Assembly: GCA_021827865.1 (NCBI GenBank)
Contig: JAKAUC010000020.1
Coordinates: 1 to 64,000 of the forward strand
DNA: 64,000 nucleotides
DNA from: an archaeon
GTDB lineage: Archaea > Thermoproteota > Nitrososphaeria > Nitrososphaerales > Gagatemarchaeaceae
Reading direction: 5' to 3'
Shown: one piece after another, positions 1 through 8,301 of the stretch
Layout of the letters: each line of letters starts with the position of its first letter
How positions within the stretch are numbered: the stretch's first letter is position 1
The notes under the pieces: generated by a model
What the model saw: the letters and a program-made list of their open reading frames with translations, nothing else
What the model was told of the DNA's origin: nothing
Databases searched by the model: none
Translations under genes and position numbers: made by a program

Positions 1-453
1 CATCCCGTGCTGATTTAACCCTGCATGTATCGGCGTCTGCATAGGCTTGTAATCAGGAAGCGATTCATGCACAGATATCAGTAGAATGTCACAATCAATC
101 AGACGCAGTTAATATTGTCGCAAGGCCCGTGGTCCAGGGCGTTTCGACCCAAATCAAGAGAACAAGATTGAGCGGCAGCTACTGATGACACCGCTCGCGA
201 GGGAGGGTGGAGCGGCGGTCGAGGCAACCAAGGAAAAGTTCCGCCCTGGCGTGGCGAGCCGGTCCGTACCATGATCTCGGAGAGGTGCAGGGGACTGGTT
301 GCCCCAGCCAAGACCTGCGCCGGTTTGAACTCGAGCGAGGGACCGAAGACAGCCGCCATTGCGTTGCACGTCGTTTCCATGAAGTCTGCTCGAACAGGGA
401 CCTCGAGCATTCTGAACGCCCTCCCGAACCCAAGCGCAGAGCTGGCTCCCGAA
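1..453. other. No confident gene; weak open frame on the minus strand
   Basis: No convincing gene, tRNA or repeat is visible here. A minus-strand frame at 99-410 (103 codons from ATG) follows the gene that ends at 454. Its first 50 residues look protein-like (start MLEVPVRADFMETTCNAMAA) and faintly resemble the N-terminus of CheX-type domains. The second half is proline-rich and low in structure, as expected of noncoding DNA. It could be the decayed remnant of a fourth operon gene, or chance. Confidence 0.3.
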
Positions 454-1494
454 TCACCCGTAGATCCTCGCCACAGCCCTCAGCTGCGCCCTGGTGAGCT
501 TCACTTCGGCGCCCCCCGGGGTCTCGACGGACACCCTTCCTTCCGCCTCGCCCCTGGCCATGACCCTGTCGGAGAACGGCTCCGTCCTGGAGGCGTCCAT
601 CGCGGCGAGGAAAGGGGAGAACGCGTCGGGCCCGGGCCAGCCGTGCCTTTCCTGGATCTTCTCGACGACTTCGGCGAAGAGAGGCTGCCTGGCCGGGGTG
701 AGGTCCGAGGGGGGTATGAAGGGGGTACCCGCAGGCTCGGAGAGCCTGAACGCCCGGTGGGAGACGACCAACCCCTCCTTGGTCCTTACCGCGAAGACGT
801 CGAATGGGAGGGACGACACGGCCTCCAGGTCTTCGGTCCCGATGTCGAGACGGTCGAGCGTCAGGGAGAGCCTCTTGCCAGCGTCGCGGCTGTCCAAGGG
901 GAGGAGGTGGGCACCCCTCTGCGATAGCATTCGCGTCTTGCGCCGCAGGGTCCTGAGGACCTTCTCCTCGGCTCCCCTGTAGCCAAGGGCGTAGACGCTC
1001 ACGACATGGAACGCCGAAGGGGACCTGCCCGCAAAGACCAGGAGCCGGCCGTCCAGGGCGGCGACCCCCCTCGTCTGATCCTGCACTTCGAGCTTGACCT
1101 CGGCGAGGGCGTGCCAGCGCAGCGGGAAGAGCCTGCTCCTGAGGAGTATAGAGTCGGTCATGGGGACCACCCCGCCCCCCACCCCGTGCCTGCGCGCGAG
1201 GGGCCAGAAGACGACGGCGAGCCCGCCCGTGAAGAAGGCTATCGGCGAGAGCGTCCCGCCGGCTTCCACCGCGGCGAGCGCCAGCAGGAAAAGCACGCCC
1301 CCCGCCGTATACCGGCCCCAGGGACGCCGGGGCCTCGCCAGGACCTGCTGCCTGAGTATGACCGCGCGCTGGGCCCCCGGCTTACGGAAGGAGTAGACGA
1401 GGTAGACCAGGGCCAGCAGGAAGATGGGCCACGCGCCAAGACCCAGGGCGATTAGCCCCGCTAAGACCGCGAGCATTCGCGCTCCCCACCCCAT
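454..1494 (-). CDS. Membrane protein of the RadB-like/pseudo-HerA operon
   Basis: A 346-residue protein of unknown family. Two hydrophobic stretches at the N-terminus (about 6-35) and two more at about 65-105 predict membrane anchoring, followed by a soluble domain of roughly 230 residues at the C-terminus. The ATG at 1494 shares ATGA with the stop of the preceding RadB-like gene; a longer frame reaching 1587 exists but would overlap that gene by 94 bases, so 1494 is preferred. It is the last gene of a tightly overlapping three-gene unit, which implies translational coupling and suggests, by inference, that it tethers or gates the two ATPase-type partners at the membrane. Confidence 0.75.
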   Translation of the reverse strand: MGWGARMLAVLAGLIALGLGAWPIFLLALVYLVYSFRKPGAQRAVILRQQVLARPRRPWGRYTAGGVLFLLALAAVEAGGTLSPIAFFTGGLAVVFWPLARRHGVGGGVVPMTDSILLRSRLFPLRWHALAEVKLEVQDQTRGVAALDGRLLVFAGRSPSAFHVVSVYALGYRGAEEKVLRTLRRKTRMLSQRGAHLLPLDSRDAGKRLSLTLDRLDIGTEDLEAVSSLPFDVFAVRTKEGLVVSHRAFRLSEPAGTPFIPPSDLTPARQPLFAEVVEKIQERHGWPGPDAFSPFLAAMDASRTEPFSDRVMARGEAEGRVSVETPGGAEVKLTRAQLRAVARIYG

Positions 1495-2504
1495 CAGTGG
1501 AACCCCTCGTCGTCCTGGCGGGCATAGGCGAACCTCGAGTACTCCTCCAGGGCCGGGTGCCTCGCCGCCCAGAACGCCTTGGTGCACGCGTCCTTCTCGT
1601 CGGGGTTCATCGCCATCGGATTACCGTCTTTGTTCCGCGACGCCCGGGACTTCGTGAGCTCCAGGGAGAACTTGGCGTCGTGTCCGAGTATGATCCCGCC
1701 GTAAGGGATTCTGTCCCAAGGGTTGATGGGGTCGATGGAGACGTGGCTGGTCACCAGTACCGCTATGCCGAATTCGATGCAGAGGCGCTGGGCGTGCGCC
1801 AGCAGCATGGCGAGGCCGGCGCTCCTGGCGGGGAGGTCCTGGGTGCTCGGGAAGGAGGACTTGAAAGGGGCCGAGATGGAGTCGTAGATCACGAGCCTGG
1901 CCCCGGTCTCTCTGACTATGTGGTGGAGGGCCGACTGGTATGTTGGGGTCTGCCTCATCTTCAGTTCGACCCTGCCGCCACTCGACACCTCTTTGGCCGC
2001 GTCGATGCCGTGGAGGTTCAGGAGGTCAACAACCTCGGGGGTCTGGAAGACCAGCACCGACGGCCCCTTCTGAGGGAGTTCTACCTTGAAGTCGGGGGAG
2101 AATATGTCAGCCACTGCGCCGAGGTGTGCGTCCGTGTACGACACCCCCAGGTGACTCAGCGCGCCGTCGACGGCGTTGATGAGCTCCCCGCGCGTGACGG
2201 GCCTCCTCTTCGGCGAGGCCTTCGGAGCCCTCTCAAGCTTGACCTCGGCCACGTTGAACTCCTTCCCGAACCTCTTGGACATCCTGTCCTTCCAGTAAGG
2301 GACGAGGTAGCTGGAGTAGGACTGCTCGGTGTCGAGTATCACAGCGCTCGCTCCCGAGGCGGCGACGGAGCAGGCAGCCTGGAAAGAGATTATGCTCTTT
2401 CCGAGGGCCTTCTCACCGAATATCTGGGTGATTGTCCCGGTCGCCAGCCCCCCGTCCGTGAGCCCGTCAACGGCTGCGCACTCGGTCCTGATGTGCTCGA
2501 TCAT
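1494..2504 (-). CDS. RadB/RecA-like ATPase with internal insertion
   Basis: 336 residues. The N-terminus follows the RadA/RadB pattern, with a 'GGLATGTITQIFG' lead into an intact Walker A (GEKALGKS, about 30-37). A Walker B-like strand RLVIYDSIS lies near residue 205, followed by a TSHVS segment and a GG-containing loop like the RadB C-terminal core. Between the two Walker motifs, roughly residues 85-170, is extra sequence not expected in RadB. RadB proteins are archaeal RecA-family paralogs. Start and stop both overlap the neighbours by 4 bases (ATGA), so it is coupled to a HerA-like pseudo-ATPase and a membrane protein. Role in recombination, segregation or transport is not known. Confidence 0.75.
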   Translation of the reverse strand: MIEHIRTECAAVDGLTDGGLATGTITQIFGEKALGKSIISFQAACSVAASGASAVILDTEQSYSSYLVPYWKDRMSKRFGKEFNVAEVKLERAPKASPKRRPVTRGELINAVDGALSHLGVSYTDAHLGAVADIFSPDFKVELPQKGPSVLVFQTPEVVDLLNLHGIDAAKEVSSGGRVELKMRQTPTYQSALHHIVRETGARLVIYDSISAPFKSSFPSTQDLPARSAGLAMLLAHAQRLCIEFGIAVLVTSHVSIDPINPWDRIPYGGIILGHDAKFSLELTKSRASRNKDGNPMAMNPDEKDACTKAFWAARHPALEEYSRFAYARQDDEGFH

Positions 2505-3724
2505 TCAGTCATCCCCCGGAGGAGGCGCCTTCCGGCCTCGGTCACCGTGTATGCGAATATCTTCGGACCCGACCCGTTTTCCTTGGGCTCCAGGATCAGG
2601 AACCCTCCCGAATGGAGCCGGTCGAGCTCTGCCTCCACGTCTGACGCGAGGAACATGGCGGATAGATACATCACCACCGACTGCCTGCTGGCCGTGTCGA
2701 ACCTCACGACATCCTCGAGGATGGTCCTCGTCAGCCCGCGGTTCACCACGACATGAGTCCCTGGCCTGGCCGGGCTTTCAGCGGGGCGCTTCGGCCTGAC
2801 AAAGCGGGGGGCGAACCCCGACGACGCCCCCGACCTGTCATCGCAGACGATGAACGAGCATGCCAGGGCCGCCGCCTGCTTCCAGTTCCTCCTCGCATTC
2901 CACGCCTCGCTCGAGTAGACCCGGACAGGCATGGACTCTAGGAGGCGGTCGTTCATGAGCGCGGGGATCTGCGTGGCTAGGACCAGGGGGGCGGGGAACT
3001 CGAGGAGGTGCGCCATCAGCCTCCCTGAGTGCTGGAACCTGGTCAGGCTCCTGAAGATCCGGTGAGCCCCTGTGACCAGAAGCGCATCGGAGCGGAAGGC
3101 CGAAGACCTCGCCGTATAGAGGACTTTGGCGACGTACAAGCAGGCAGCGAGCTCGGCCGCCTGTGGATAGGGAGCGGAAGAGAAATCTACCAGGGCGCCT
3201 TCGAAAGTCAGCCTGTCGAAGGGTTCCGCCCTGGTGGCGTCGAGGAGCTTCAGCGCACCGATCCTCCCTCTCAGCTTGTCTACGTAGAACCCCCTGAACC
3301 CCTCTACCCCTCCGAGGGCGTCGTAGAGCGAGGTGGGCGTGGCCAGGTCGTTCTGCGCTGAGAGCTTCTGCAGCGCTGCCGAAAGGATCGCCTCTTCCTC
3401 TGGCGTGAGGTCGAGGGCGGCGGCGTAGGCGCCCGCCACGAGCTGCCCGTGCATGGCGTCCTCCCCCTCCAGGCGGAACGCCTCGTACAGCATCGAGCTG
3501 TAGTCGTATGTGTCGTAGTATCCGCGGACGTCAGGAGAGACAGAGCCGTCGACGTCGAGGACAGCCACTTTCATCCCCGCCTCGGCCGCTGAATAGGAGT
3601 AAAGCGACGCGAGTCTGCCTGCCTGCCTCCCGAGGAGGAGGACCCTGTCGCCGAGCCCCCTCACCCCTATCCGCCCCCCTGGCCTGTCCAGGGAATAGCC
3701 TAGCCAGCCGGCGACCTCGTTCAT
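2501..3724 (-). CDS. HerA/FtsK-like pseudo-ATPase with C-terminal winged helix
   Basis: 407 residues. The order of segments matches HerA/VirB4-type pump ATPases: a strand-loop at 28-40 where the P-loop belongs, LTPEEEAIL at 107-115, and a strand LLVTGAHRIF at 215-224 where such proteins normally read LLVIDEAHR. Both key motifs are lost: the P-loop reads GRQAGRLAS without the GKS/T lysine, and the Walker B DE is replaced by TG. The last 80 residues look like a winged helix ending in an 'AYTVTEAGRRLL' wing. First gene of the operon: its ATG at 3724 lies 27 bases below a TATA-like TTTAAGG. By inference a regulatory or scaffold partner of the intact RadB-like ATPase. Confidence 0.6.
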   Translation of the reverse strand: MNEVAGWLGYSLDRPGGRIGVRGLGDRVLLLGRQAGRLASLYSYSAAEAGMKVAVLDVDGSVSPDVRGYYDTYDYSSMLYEAFRLEGEDAMHGQLVAGAYAAALDLTPEEEAILSAALQKLSAQNDLATPTSLYDALGGVEGFRGFYVDKLRGRIGALKLLDATRAEPFDRLTFEGALVDFSSAPYPQAAELAACLYVAKVLYTARSSAFRSDALLVTGAHRIFRSLTRFQHSGRLMAHLLEFPAPLVLATQIPALMNDRLLESMPVRVYSSEAWNARRNWKQAAALACSFIVCDDRSGASSGFAPRFVRPKRPAESPARPGTHVVVNRGLTRTILEDVVRFDTASRQSVVMYLSAMFLASDVEAELDRLHSGGFLILEPKENGSGPKIFAYTVTEAGRRLLRGMTE

Positions 3725-3768
3725 CAGCCCCGCGAGGGTGCCTTTGGTTTAAGGCGCTGACGCACGAT

Positions 3769-3806
3769 TTGTGCTCTCAAGTTGTGCTCTCGTTTTGAGA
3801 GCGCAA
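3769..3806. promoter_or_regulatory. Candidate operator: three copies of TTGYGCTCTC
   Basis: TTGTGCTCTC occurs at 3769-3778 and again at 3782-3791 (13-base period), and its inverted form GAGAGCGCAA at 3797-3806, giving a palindrome with 10-base arms (one mismatch) around a 5-base spacer. The block lies between the TATA of the minus-strand operon (near 3750) and the TATA of the plus-strand winged-helix gene (near 3815), just upstream of both. This placement suits an operator bound by the adjacent winged-helix protein. Confidence 0.55.
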
Positions 3807-3842
3807 TTCGTTCATATCGTCCCTCTTTTGTCAAGCGGGCCG

Positions 3843-4106
3843 TTGAAGAACAGGGACACGACCGTGATATGCTGGGAGCTCCTCCGGGCCCTGGCGTCAG
3901 GTCCGCAGATCCCCTCGAGGCTGGCACGAGTCACGAACATCCCCTACGACAGGCTCCCGGACTACATGGGGTTGCTCGCCGCGGGGGGCCTGGTCAGGGT
4001 CGAACCGGTCGGCGGGCATGAAGAGTATTCCATCACCACCAGGGGGATGGAGGCCCTGTCTCACCTCGACTTCGCCCTGAAGTTGCTATTCTCTGAGAAA
4101 CGATGA
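3843..4106 (+). CDS. Small winged-helix DNA-binding protein (HTH_45/Sso10a-like)
   Basis: 87 residues from TTG. The helix-turn-helix reads ...LLRALASGPQIPSRLARVTN, then IPYDRLPDYMGLLAAGGLV, a wing, and a C-terminal helix, as in the small archaeal HTH_45 family (related to Sso10a). The TTG at 3843 lies 28 bases below a CATAT element, fitting a leaderless message; frames opening further upstream would begin before that TATA. It is divergent from the RadB-like/pseudo-HerA operon, with a repeated 10-base motif between them, so it probably controls that operon and itself. Confidence 0.75.
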   Translation: MKNRDTTVICWELLRALASGPQIPSRLARVTNIPYDRLPDYMGLLAAGGLVRVEPVGGHEEYSITTRGMEALSHLDFALKLLFSEKR

Positions 4107-4153
4107 ACAACTTGTGAGCGTCGGTTATATGCAGAATGGGGAACAGAGAAGAC

Positions 4154-4537
4154 ATGTCTGAAAATGGCGACCCTGGGGTCTCTATCATAGAACTGCAGGA
4201 AGAGTTCATGCAGCATCTCGAGATGGGAGGGAGAAGGATCAGGACTCTTGCCATCATCGCCACCGTCGCCGGGGCATACTTCGCCCTGAGTTACTTCGTC
4301 CAGCTTGTTATCCTCCCCTATGCACTCGGCGTGACGAAGCCGCACGTGAACCTGGTAGACCCCGGCCTCGTGGCCGTCGGGTTGGCGAGCCTCGCTGTAT
4401 CACTGCTCTGGTGCTATGCCGGGGTGAGGGACCTTCTGTTCCAGAGGAGGATGGCAAGGAGGATCAGGGAGGTCAGGGAACTGCAGAGGAAGATGGGAAC
4501 CAAGTATGGCCTGGAAGCCAGAGCGCCCACCCCGTAG
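4154..4537 (+). CDS. Two-helix membrane protein of unknown function
   Basis: 127 residues. Two hydrophobic segments (about 32-58 and 70-92) flank a short loop; the N-terminus is acidic and the C-terminus strongly basic (RRMARRIREVR). An upstream ATG at 4136 is in frame, but the TTATAT box at 4125-4130 sits 27 bases before ATG 4154, making 4154 the likely leaderless start. No family recognised. It follows the winged-helix gene by 47 bases but has its own promoter. Confidence 0.7.
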   Translation: MSENGDPGVSIIELQEEFMQHLEMGGRRIRTLAIIATVAGAYFALSYFVQLVILPYALGVTKPHVNLVDPGLVAVGLASLAVSLLWCYAGVRDLLFQRRMARRIREVRELQRKMGTKYGLEARAPTP

Positions 4538-4611
4538 CTGGGACCTAGCCTCATTGAGGGCCTAACGGGCCGTCTGTCTCGCAGGTCACCGGCATGGCGG
4601 GGGAAGGGCGG

Positions 4612-6072
4612 TCACGCGGGCTGGCGCTTCTTGAAGGCGTAGTTCTTCGTCCCCAGGGAGATGACAACCGCCATGGCCATCGCCGCCATCCCCAGATAGA
4701 AGACGTAGTCGAAGCCTGTAGAGTTGGGGAAGGGGATTGGAATCAGATGCCCGCCTCGCGGGACCGACAGGGTCGTCGTGTACGTGCTCAGGATGGTGGT
4801 CGCCACAACTGGGCCGAGGGCGCCGCCGATGTTGCGGAGCATGGTGTTGAGCCCGAGGCCCGTGGCTACGGCCTCCCCGGGGAGAGAGACGCTGATCATG
4901 TTGACTATGGGAATGATGACGGCCACGGCGCCGACCATGGAGACGGCCGCGTCGACGGCGATGTCGACCCTGGTCCCCCTGTTGAGGACGAAGAGCGCGA
5001 ACCCCGCAATCGCTATCGCCCCGCCGACGACCATGGCGGGCTTGGGGCCACGGTTCGTCACCAGCCTGCCTACCAACGGGCCAGCGACGAGCATGAGGAC
5101 CGCGGCAGGGCCTATGGTGAGCCCTGCGTCTATCGGGGTCAGGCCCAGGCCGAGGGGGACAGGGTCCTCGGCGTAGAAGGTGACGGCGAAGAAGAGCATG
5201 AACAGCCCGATCCCGGAGATTATCCCTATGGCGTTGGCCACCAGCACGTTCCTGATGCGGAGGAGGCCGAGCTGGATGAGCGGGTTGGACTTCCTGCTCT
5301 CGGCAAAGAAGAAGCCGACGGTCAGCCCCACGCCAATCACGAGGGCGCCGAGGCCGTAGGGAGAGTACCAGCCGCTGTAAGGCGCGTCGGTCAGGTAGAG
5401 AAGCACAAGCGACACGCCGGCCATGAGGAGCACCACCGTCTCGTAGTCCACCTTCCTCCCCGTCCCCGGGTGCCCCCTAGGGAGGAAGCGCGCGACCACG
5501 ACGTAGAGGACCACGCTCAGGATGAACGCGGAGTGGAAGGCCCACTGCCATCCAAAATCCTGGATTATGTATGAACCGACGATCAGGCCGGCCGCCGCCC
5601 CTATGGCGAAAGTGGCGCTCACAACCCCTTGGGCGGTGGCAATCCTCTCCTTCGGGAAGGTCTCGGCGATTATCGCCAGAGCCAGAGGGACAATGGCGAA
5701 GCCTATCCCCTGCACCGCCCTTGCGGCGATGAGGAAGTATATCGAGGGAGAGAACCCGGCGACTCCAACCCCCGCGGTGTAGAACACGAGCGCGATCAGG
5801 AACATCCGCTTCTTGCCATAAGAGTCTCCCCACTTTCCGAACAACGGCGACACGGCGGACCCTACTATGAGGAAGGCGGATGTGACCCACGCGACCGTCC
5901 CCTCGGTGGTGGAGAAGTAGCTCTGAATGGTGAGGATCCCCGGAATGATCATCGTCTCCACGTAGTTGAGGAGAAGGGCAACCCCCACCATCGCGAGCAG
6001 GGCCCTCATCTGATGTGAGGTCGTCCCCGTGGGGACTTCCGGCGGCTGCGCATCTGCTCCGGGGGTCTGCAA
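4612..6072 (-). CDS. MFS drug/solute transporter, DHA2 type
   Basis: 486 residues with about 14 hydrophobic helices, the pattern of the 14-helix DHA2 branch of the major facilitator superfamily. The loop between helices 2 and 3 carries GKWGDSYGKKR, matching the MFS motif A (GxLaDrxGrkr), and the helix 4-5 region carries RAVQGIGFAIVPLALAII. The frame opens upstream at 6108, but that codon lies inside the TATA (TTATAAAC, 6099-6106); TTG at 6072 is 30 bases below it and is taken as start. Substrate cannot be read from sequence. A second DHA2-like transporter lies at the far end of the window. Confidence 0.85.
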   Translation of the reverse strand: MQTPGADAQPPEVPTGTTSHQMRALLAMVGVALLLNYVETMIIPGILTIQSYFSTTEGTVAWVTSAFLIVGSAVSPLFGKWGDSYGKKRMFLIALVFYTAGVGVAGFSPSIYFLIAARAVQGIGFAIVPLALAIIAETFPKERIATAQGVVSATFAIGAAAGLIVGSYIIQDFGWQWAFHSAFILSVVLYVVVARFLPRGHPGTGRKVDYETVVLLMAGVSLVLLYLTDAPYSGWYSPYGLGALVIGVGLTVGFFFAESRKSNPLIQLGLLRIRNVLVANAIGIISGIGLFMLFFAVTFYAEDPVPLGLGLTPIDAGLTIGPAAVLMLVAGPLVGRLVTNRGPKPAMVVGGAIAIAGFALFVLNRGTRVDIAVDAAVSMVGAVAVIIPIVNMISVSLPGEAVATGLGLNTMLRNIGGALGPVVATTILSTYTTTLSVPRGGHLIPIPFPNSTGFDYVFYLGMAAMAMAVVISLGTKNYAFKKRQPA

Positions 6073-6118
6073 CTTTCGGCCCGCGCGCGGGGTCCGGGTT
6101 ATAAACAACCCTGGGACG

Positions 6119-7024
6119 TCAGGCCCGCTTGGAGATTATCCTCTTTCCCAAGAGAGACTGCATCATCTCCACCGCCAGTTCGGCCGTGTGGTTGGCCGTG
6201 TCAAGGATCGGATTCACCTCGACGAACTCGGCCGAGGTCACCCTGCGCGAGTCGGACAGCGTTTCCATCGCGAGATGCGCTTCGCGGTAGGTGAGGCCCC
6301 CCCTGACCGGGGTACCTGTCCCGGGTGCCTCCCTGGGGTCGACTACGTCGACGTCAAAGCTCACGTGGACCTGATCGACCCCGTCTCCGGCCACGCCTAT
6401 GGCCCGCTTCATGACGGTCTGCATCCCGAGCTGGTCTATCTCTTTCATAGTGAAGACGGTCACCCTGGAACGCGAAACAGCCTTCCTCTCGTCCGCGTCC
6501 AGATCCCTTACCCCCACCAGAACGGTATTCCTTTCCGACGCCATGGGGGAGCGCTTCCCGAGGCGGACGAGCTCCGGCGGGCCGTAGCCCAGTATGGCGG
6601 CAAGCGCCATGCCATGTATGTTGCCGCTGGGGGTCGTCTTCGGCGTGTTGAAGTCGCCGTGGGCGTCAAGCCAGACTATCCCCCTGCTGGTCCCACCGGA
6701 CGAGAGTCCGGCCAGGGTCCCGATAGAGACGCTCTGGTCTCCTCCGAGGACGAGGGGGAAGAGGCCCTGGGACCCGCAGTCGGCCACCCTGCGGGCGATG
6801 AGCCCGCACTGCCTGACCACGTCGTTCAGGTACCTTGCGGTCCTGTCCCCGACCTTCGCGGTCGCCATGTCAGCGGCGGAGATGTTGCCGAAATCTTTGA
6901 CGCTATGGCCGAGCGACTCGAGCCGCTCCTGAAGCCTGGCGATCCTCATCGCGCTGGGGCCCATGTCGACCCCCCTTCGCTGCTGGCCGAGGTCGACGGG
7001 GGCACCGACCACCCCTATCTTCAT
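6119..7024 (-). CDS. rocF: Arginase-family ureohydrolase
   Basis: 301 residues, the usual arginase length. Expected to hydrolyse arginine to ornithine and urea with two Mn ions. Visible motifs: GGDQS (about 93-97), DAHGDFNTP (about 119-127), SGNIHG, and SFDVDVVDP (about 223-231), plus the C-terminal EFVEVNPILD typical of arginase rather than agmatinase. The first motif is GGDHS in characterised arginases, whose His is a Mn ligand; here it is Gln. The ATG at 7024 lies 27 bases below a GTTAATATC TATA. It may supply ornithine or nitrogen in an amino-acid-using cell; other ureohydrolase substrates are possible. Confidence 0.85.
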   Translation of the reverse strand: MKIGVVGAPVDLGQQRRGVDMGPSAMRIARLQERLESLGHSVKDFGNISAADMATAKVGDRTARYLNDVVRQCGLIARRVADCGSQGLFPLVLGGDQSVSIGTLAGLSSGGTSRGIVWLDAHGDFNTPKTTPSGNIHGMALAAILGYGPPELVRLGKRSPMASERNTVLVGVRDLDADERKAVSRSRVTVFTMKEIDQLGMQTVMKRAIGVAGDGVDQVHVSFDVDVVDPREAPGTGTPVRGGLTYREAHLAMETLSDSRRVTSAEFVEVNPILDTANHTAELAVEMMQSLLGKRIISKRA

Positions 7025-7123
7025 CGGCAGGGGCGGCTACGCCCGTGATATTAACGGGCTCGCGTCGGGGGGGTTCAAGAGCGCCCTCGAGAGGATAAAT
7101 ATCACGCCCCGGCGGAAGAGGCA

Positions 7124-7342
7124 GTGCATAGGTCACCGCTGCTCGGTGCCCTGATGATACTTGTCGGGGCGGCGATCATCATACTTCTGGCCAGCTTCGT
7201 GGTGAGCATCATAGTGGTCATCATCCAGCTCCTCGCCGTGATAGTCGGGATAATACTGATTCTAGGAGGTATCGCAATGATCCTCTTCGGGAGATTGTGG
7301 GCGAGGGGCCCATGGGGATGGGAGCGGCCCACCAACACTTGA
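7124..7342 (+). CDS. Small two-helix membrane protein
   Basis: 72 residues from GTG. Almost the whole protein is two very hydrophobic helices (about 6-30 and 33-58) with a short tail rich in Gly, Trp and Arg (GRLWARGPWGWERP). GTG 7124 lies 27 bases below the ATAAATATC box, so the message is leaderless. The 3' end is 41 bases before the ABC transporter genes, which have their own TATA. Function unknown; not a recognisable subunit of that transporter. Confidence 0.65.
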   Translation: MHRSPLLGALMILVGAAIIILLASFVVSIIVVIIQLLAVIVGIILILGGIAMILFGRLWARGPWGWERPTNT

Positions 7343-7383
7343 AAGAAACACCGTAAATAACGACTGCAGACCCGGACCCCGGA

Positions 7384-8301
7384 TTGCCTGCCATAGAGGT
7401 CGACGGACTGAAGAAGAAGTACGGGGAACTGCAGGCCGTAGACGGCATCTCCTTCTCGGTGGGCGAGGGTGAAGTGTTCTCACTGCTGGGGCCGAACGGC
7501 GCCGGGAAGACGACGACGATCGAGATCCTTGAAGGGCTCAGAGACAGAGACGAAGGAACCACACAGGTCCTTGGGATGGACCCGTGGAAGTCGGGGTATG
7601 AGCTCCACAAGAAGATAGGGGTGATCCCCCAGGGGTTCAAGTTCCTCGACTATCCGACGCCGCGTGAGGCCATTGTATACTACGGGGCACTCTTCGGGAG
7701 GAAGGTGGACCCTGACGAGCTCCTCAGGAGGGTGATCCTCGACGACGCGGAGAACATCTGGTTCCAGAACCTGTCGGGGGGGCAGAAGCAGAAGCTGGGG
7801 ATGGCGCTGTCGCTGGTCAACGACCCCGAAGTAGTCTTTCTGGATGAGCCGACGACGGGACTCGACCCGCAAGCTAGGAGGGCCGTATGGGAGGTCGTCA
7901 GGAGGCTGAAGGGCGAGGGGAGGACCGTCATGCTCACCACCCACTACCTGGAGGAGGCCGAAGAGCTGGCGGACCGGGTGGCGATAATGAACCATGGCAG
8001 GATCGTGGCCATCGGGACGACGGCGGAGATAGAGTCGAAGTTCGGCACAGGGCAGAGGATGGTGGTCAAAGGGGGCCAGGGACTGTTCGCCTACTTGCAG
8101 GAGAACACGAAGCTGGACGTGAGGAGAGACGGAGAGACGGTGACGATCGTACTCAGGGACAAGGAGGACGCCCTGGTCGCGCTGGGTTCCATAGAAGAGT
8201 CTGGGGCCGAGTGGGGAGACCTCACGGTGAAGAGAGACAGCCTCGAGGACGTGTTCCTCAAGCTCGTGGGGGAAGGCGGGACCGCGAAAGGGGGGGAGTA
8301 G
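7384..8301 (+). CDS. ABC transporter ATPase (multidrug/DrrA-like)
   Basis: 305 residues from TTG. Complete nucleotide-binding domain: Walker A GPNGAGKTTT (about 37-46), Q-loop, signature LSGGQKQKLG (about 129-138), Walker B VVFLDEPTTGLD and the switch His in LTTHYLEE. A C-terminal extension of about 80 residues follows, as in DrrA/CcmA-type exporters. TTG 7384 is 28 bases below TAAATAAC, so leaderless. The stop is followed immediately by the ATG of the permease, so the two form one exporter operon. Substrate unknown. Confidence 0.9.
   Translation: MPAIEVDGLKKKYGELQAVDGISFSVGEGEVFSLLGPNGAGKTTTIEILEGLRDRDEGTTQVLGMDPWKSGYELHKKIGVIPQGFKFLDYPTPREAIVYYGALFGRKVDPDELLRRVILDDAENIWFQNLSGGQKQKLGMALSLVNDPEVVFLDEPTTGLDPQARRAVWEVVRRLKGEGRTVMLTTHYLEEAEELADRVAIMNHGRIVAIGTTAEIESKFGTGQRMVVKGGQGLFAYLQENTKLDVRRDGETVTIVLRDKEDALVALGSIEESGAEWGDLTVKRDSLEDVFLKLVGEGGTAKGGE

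Noticed and set aside
99-410. Possible CheX-like fragment on the minus strand
   Set aside because: Only about 40 residues resemble the family loosely and the rest looks noncoding; too weak to call a gene.
1497-2756. A 419-codon open frame on the plus strand
   Set aside because: It is antisense to the RadB-like and pseudo-HerA genes, has the skewed composition of a mirror frame in GC-rich DNA and matches no fold; the minus-strand proteins carry clear motifs.
4594-5574. A 326-codon plus-strand frame rich in Asp, Gly, His and Arg
   Set aside because: It mirrors the MFS transporter gene on the other strand; composition is typical of antisense to membrane helices.
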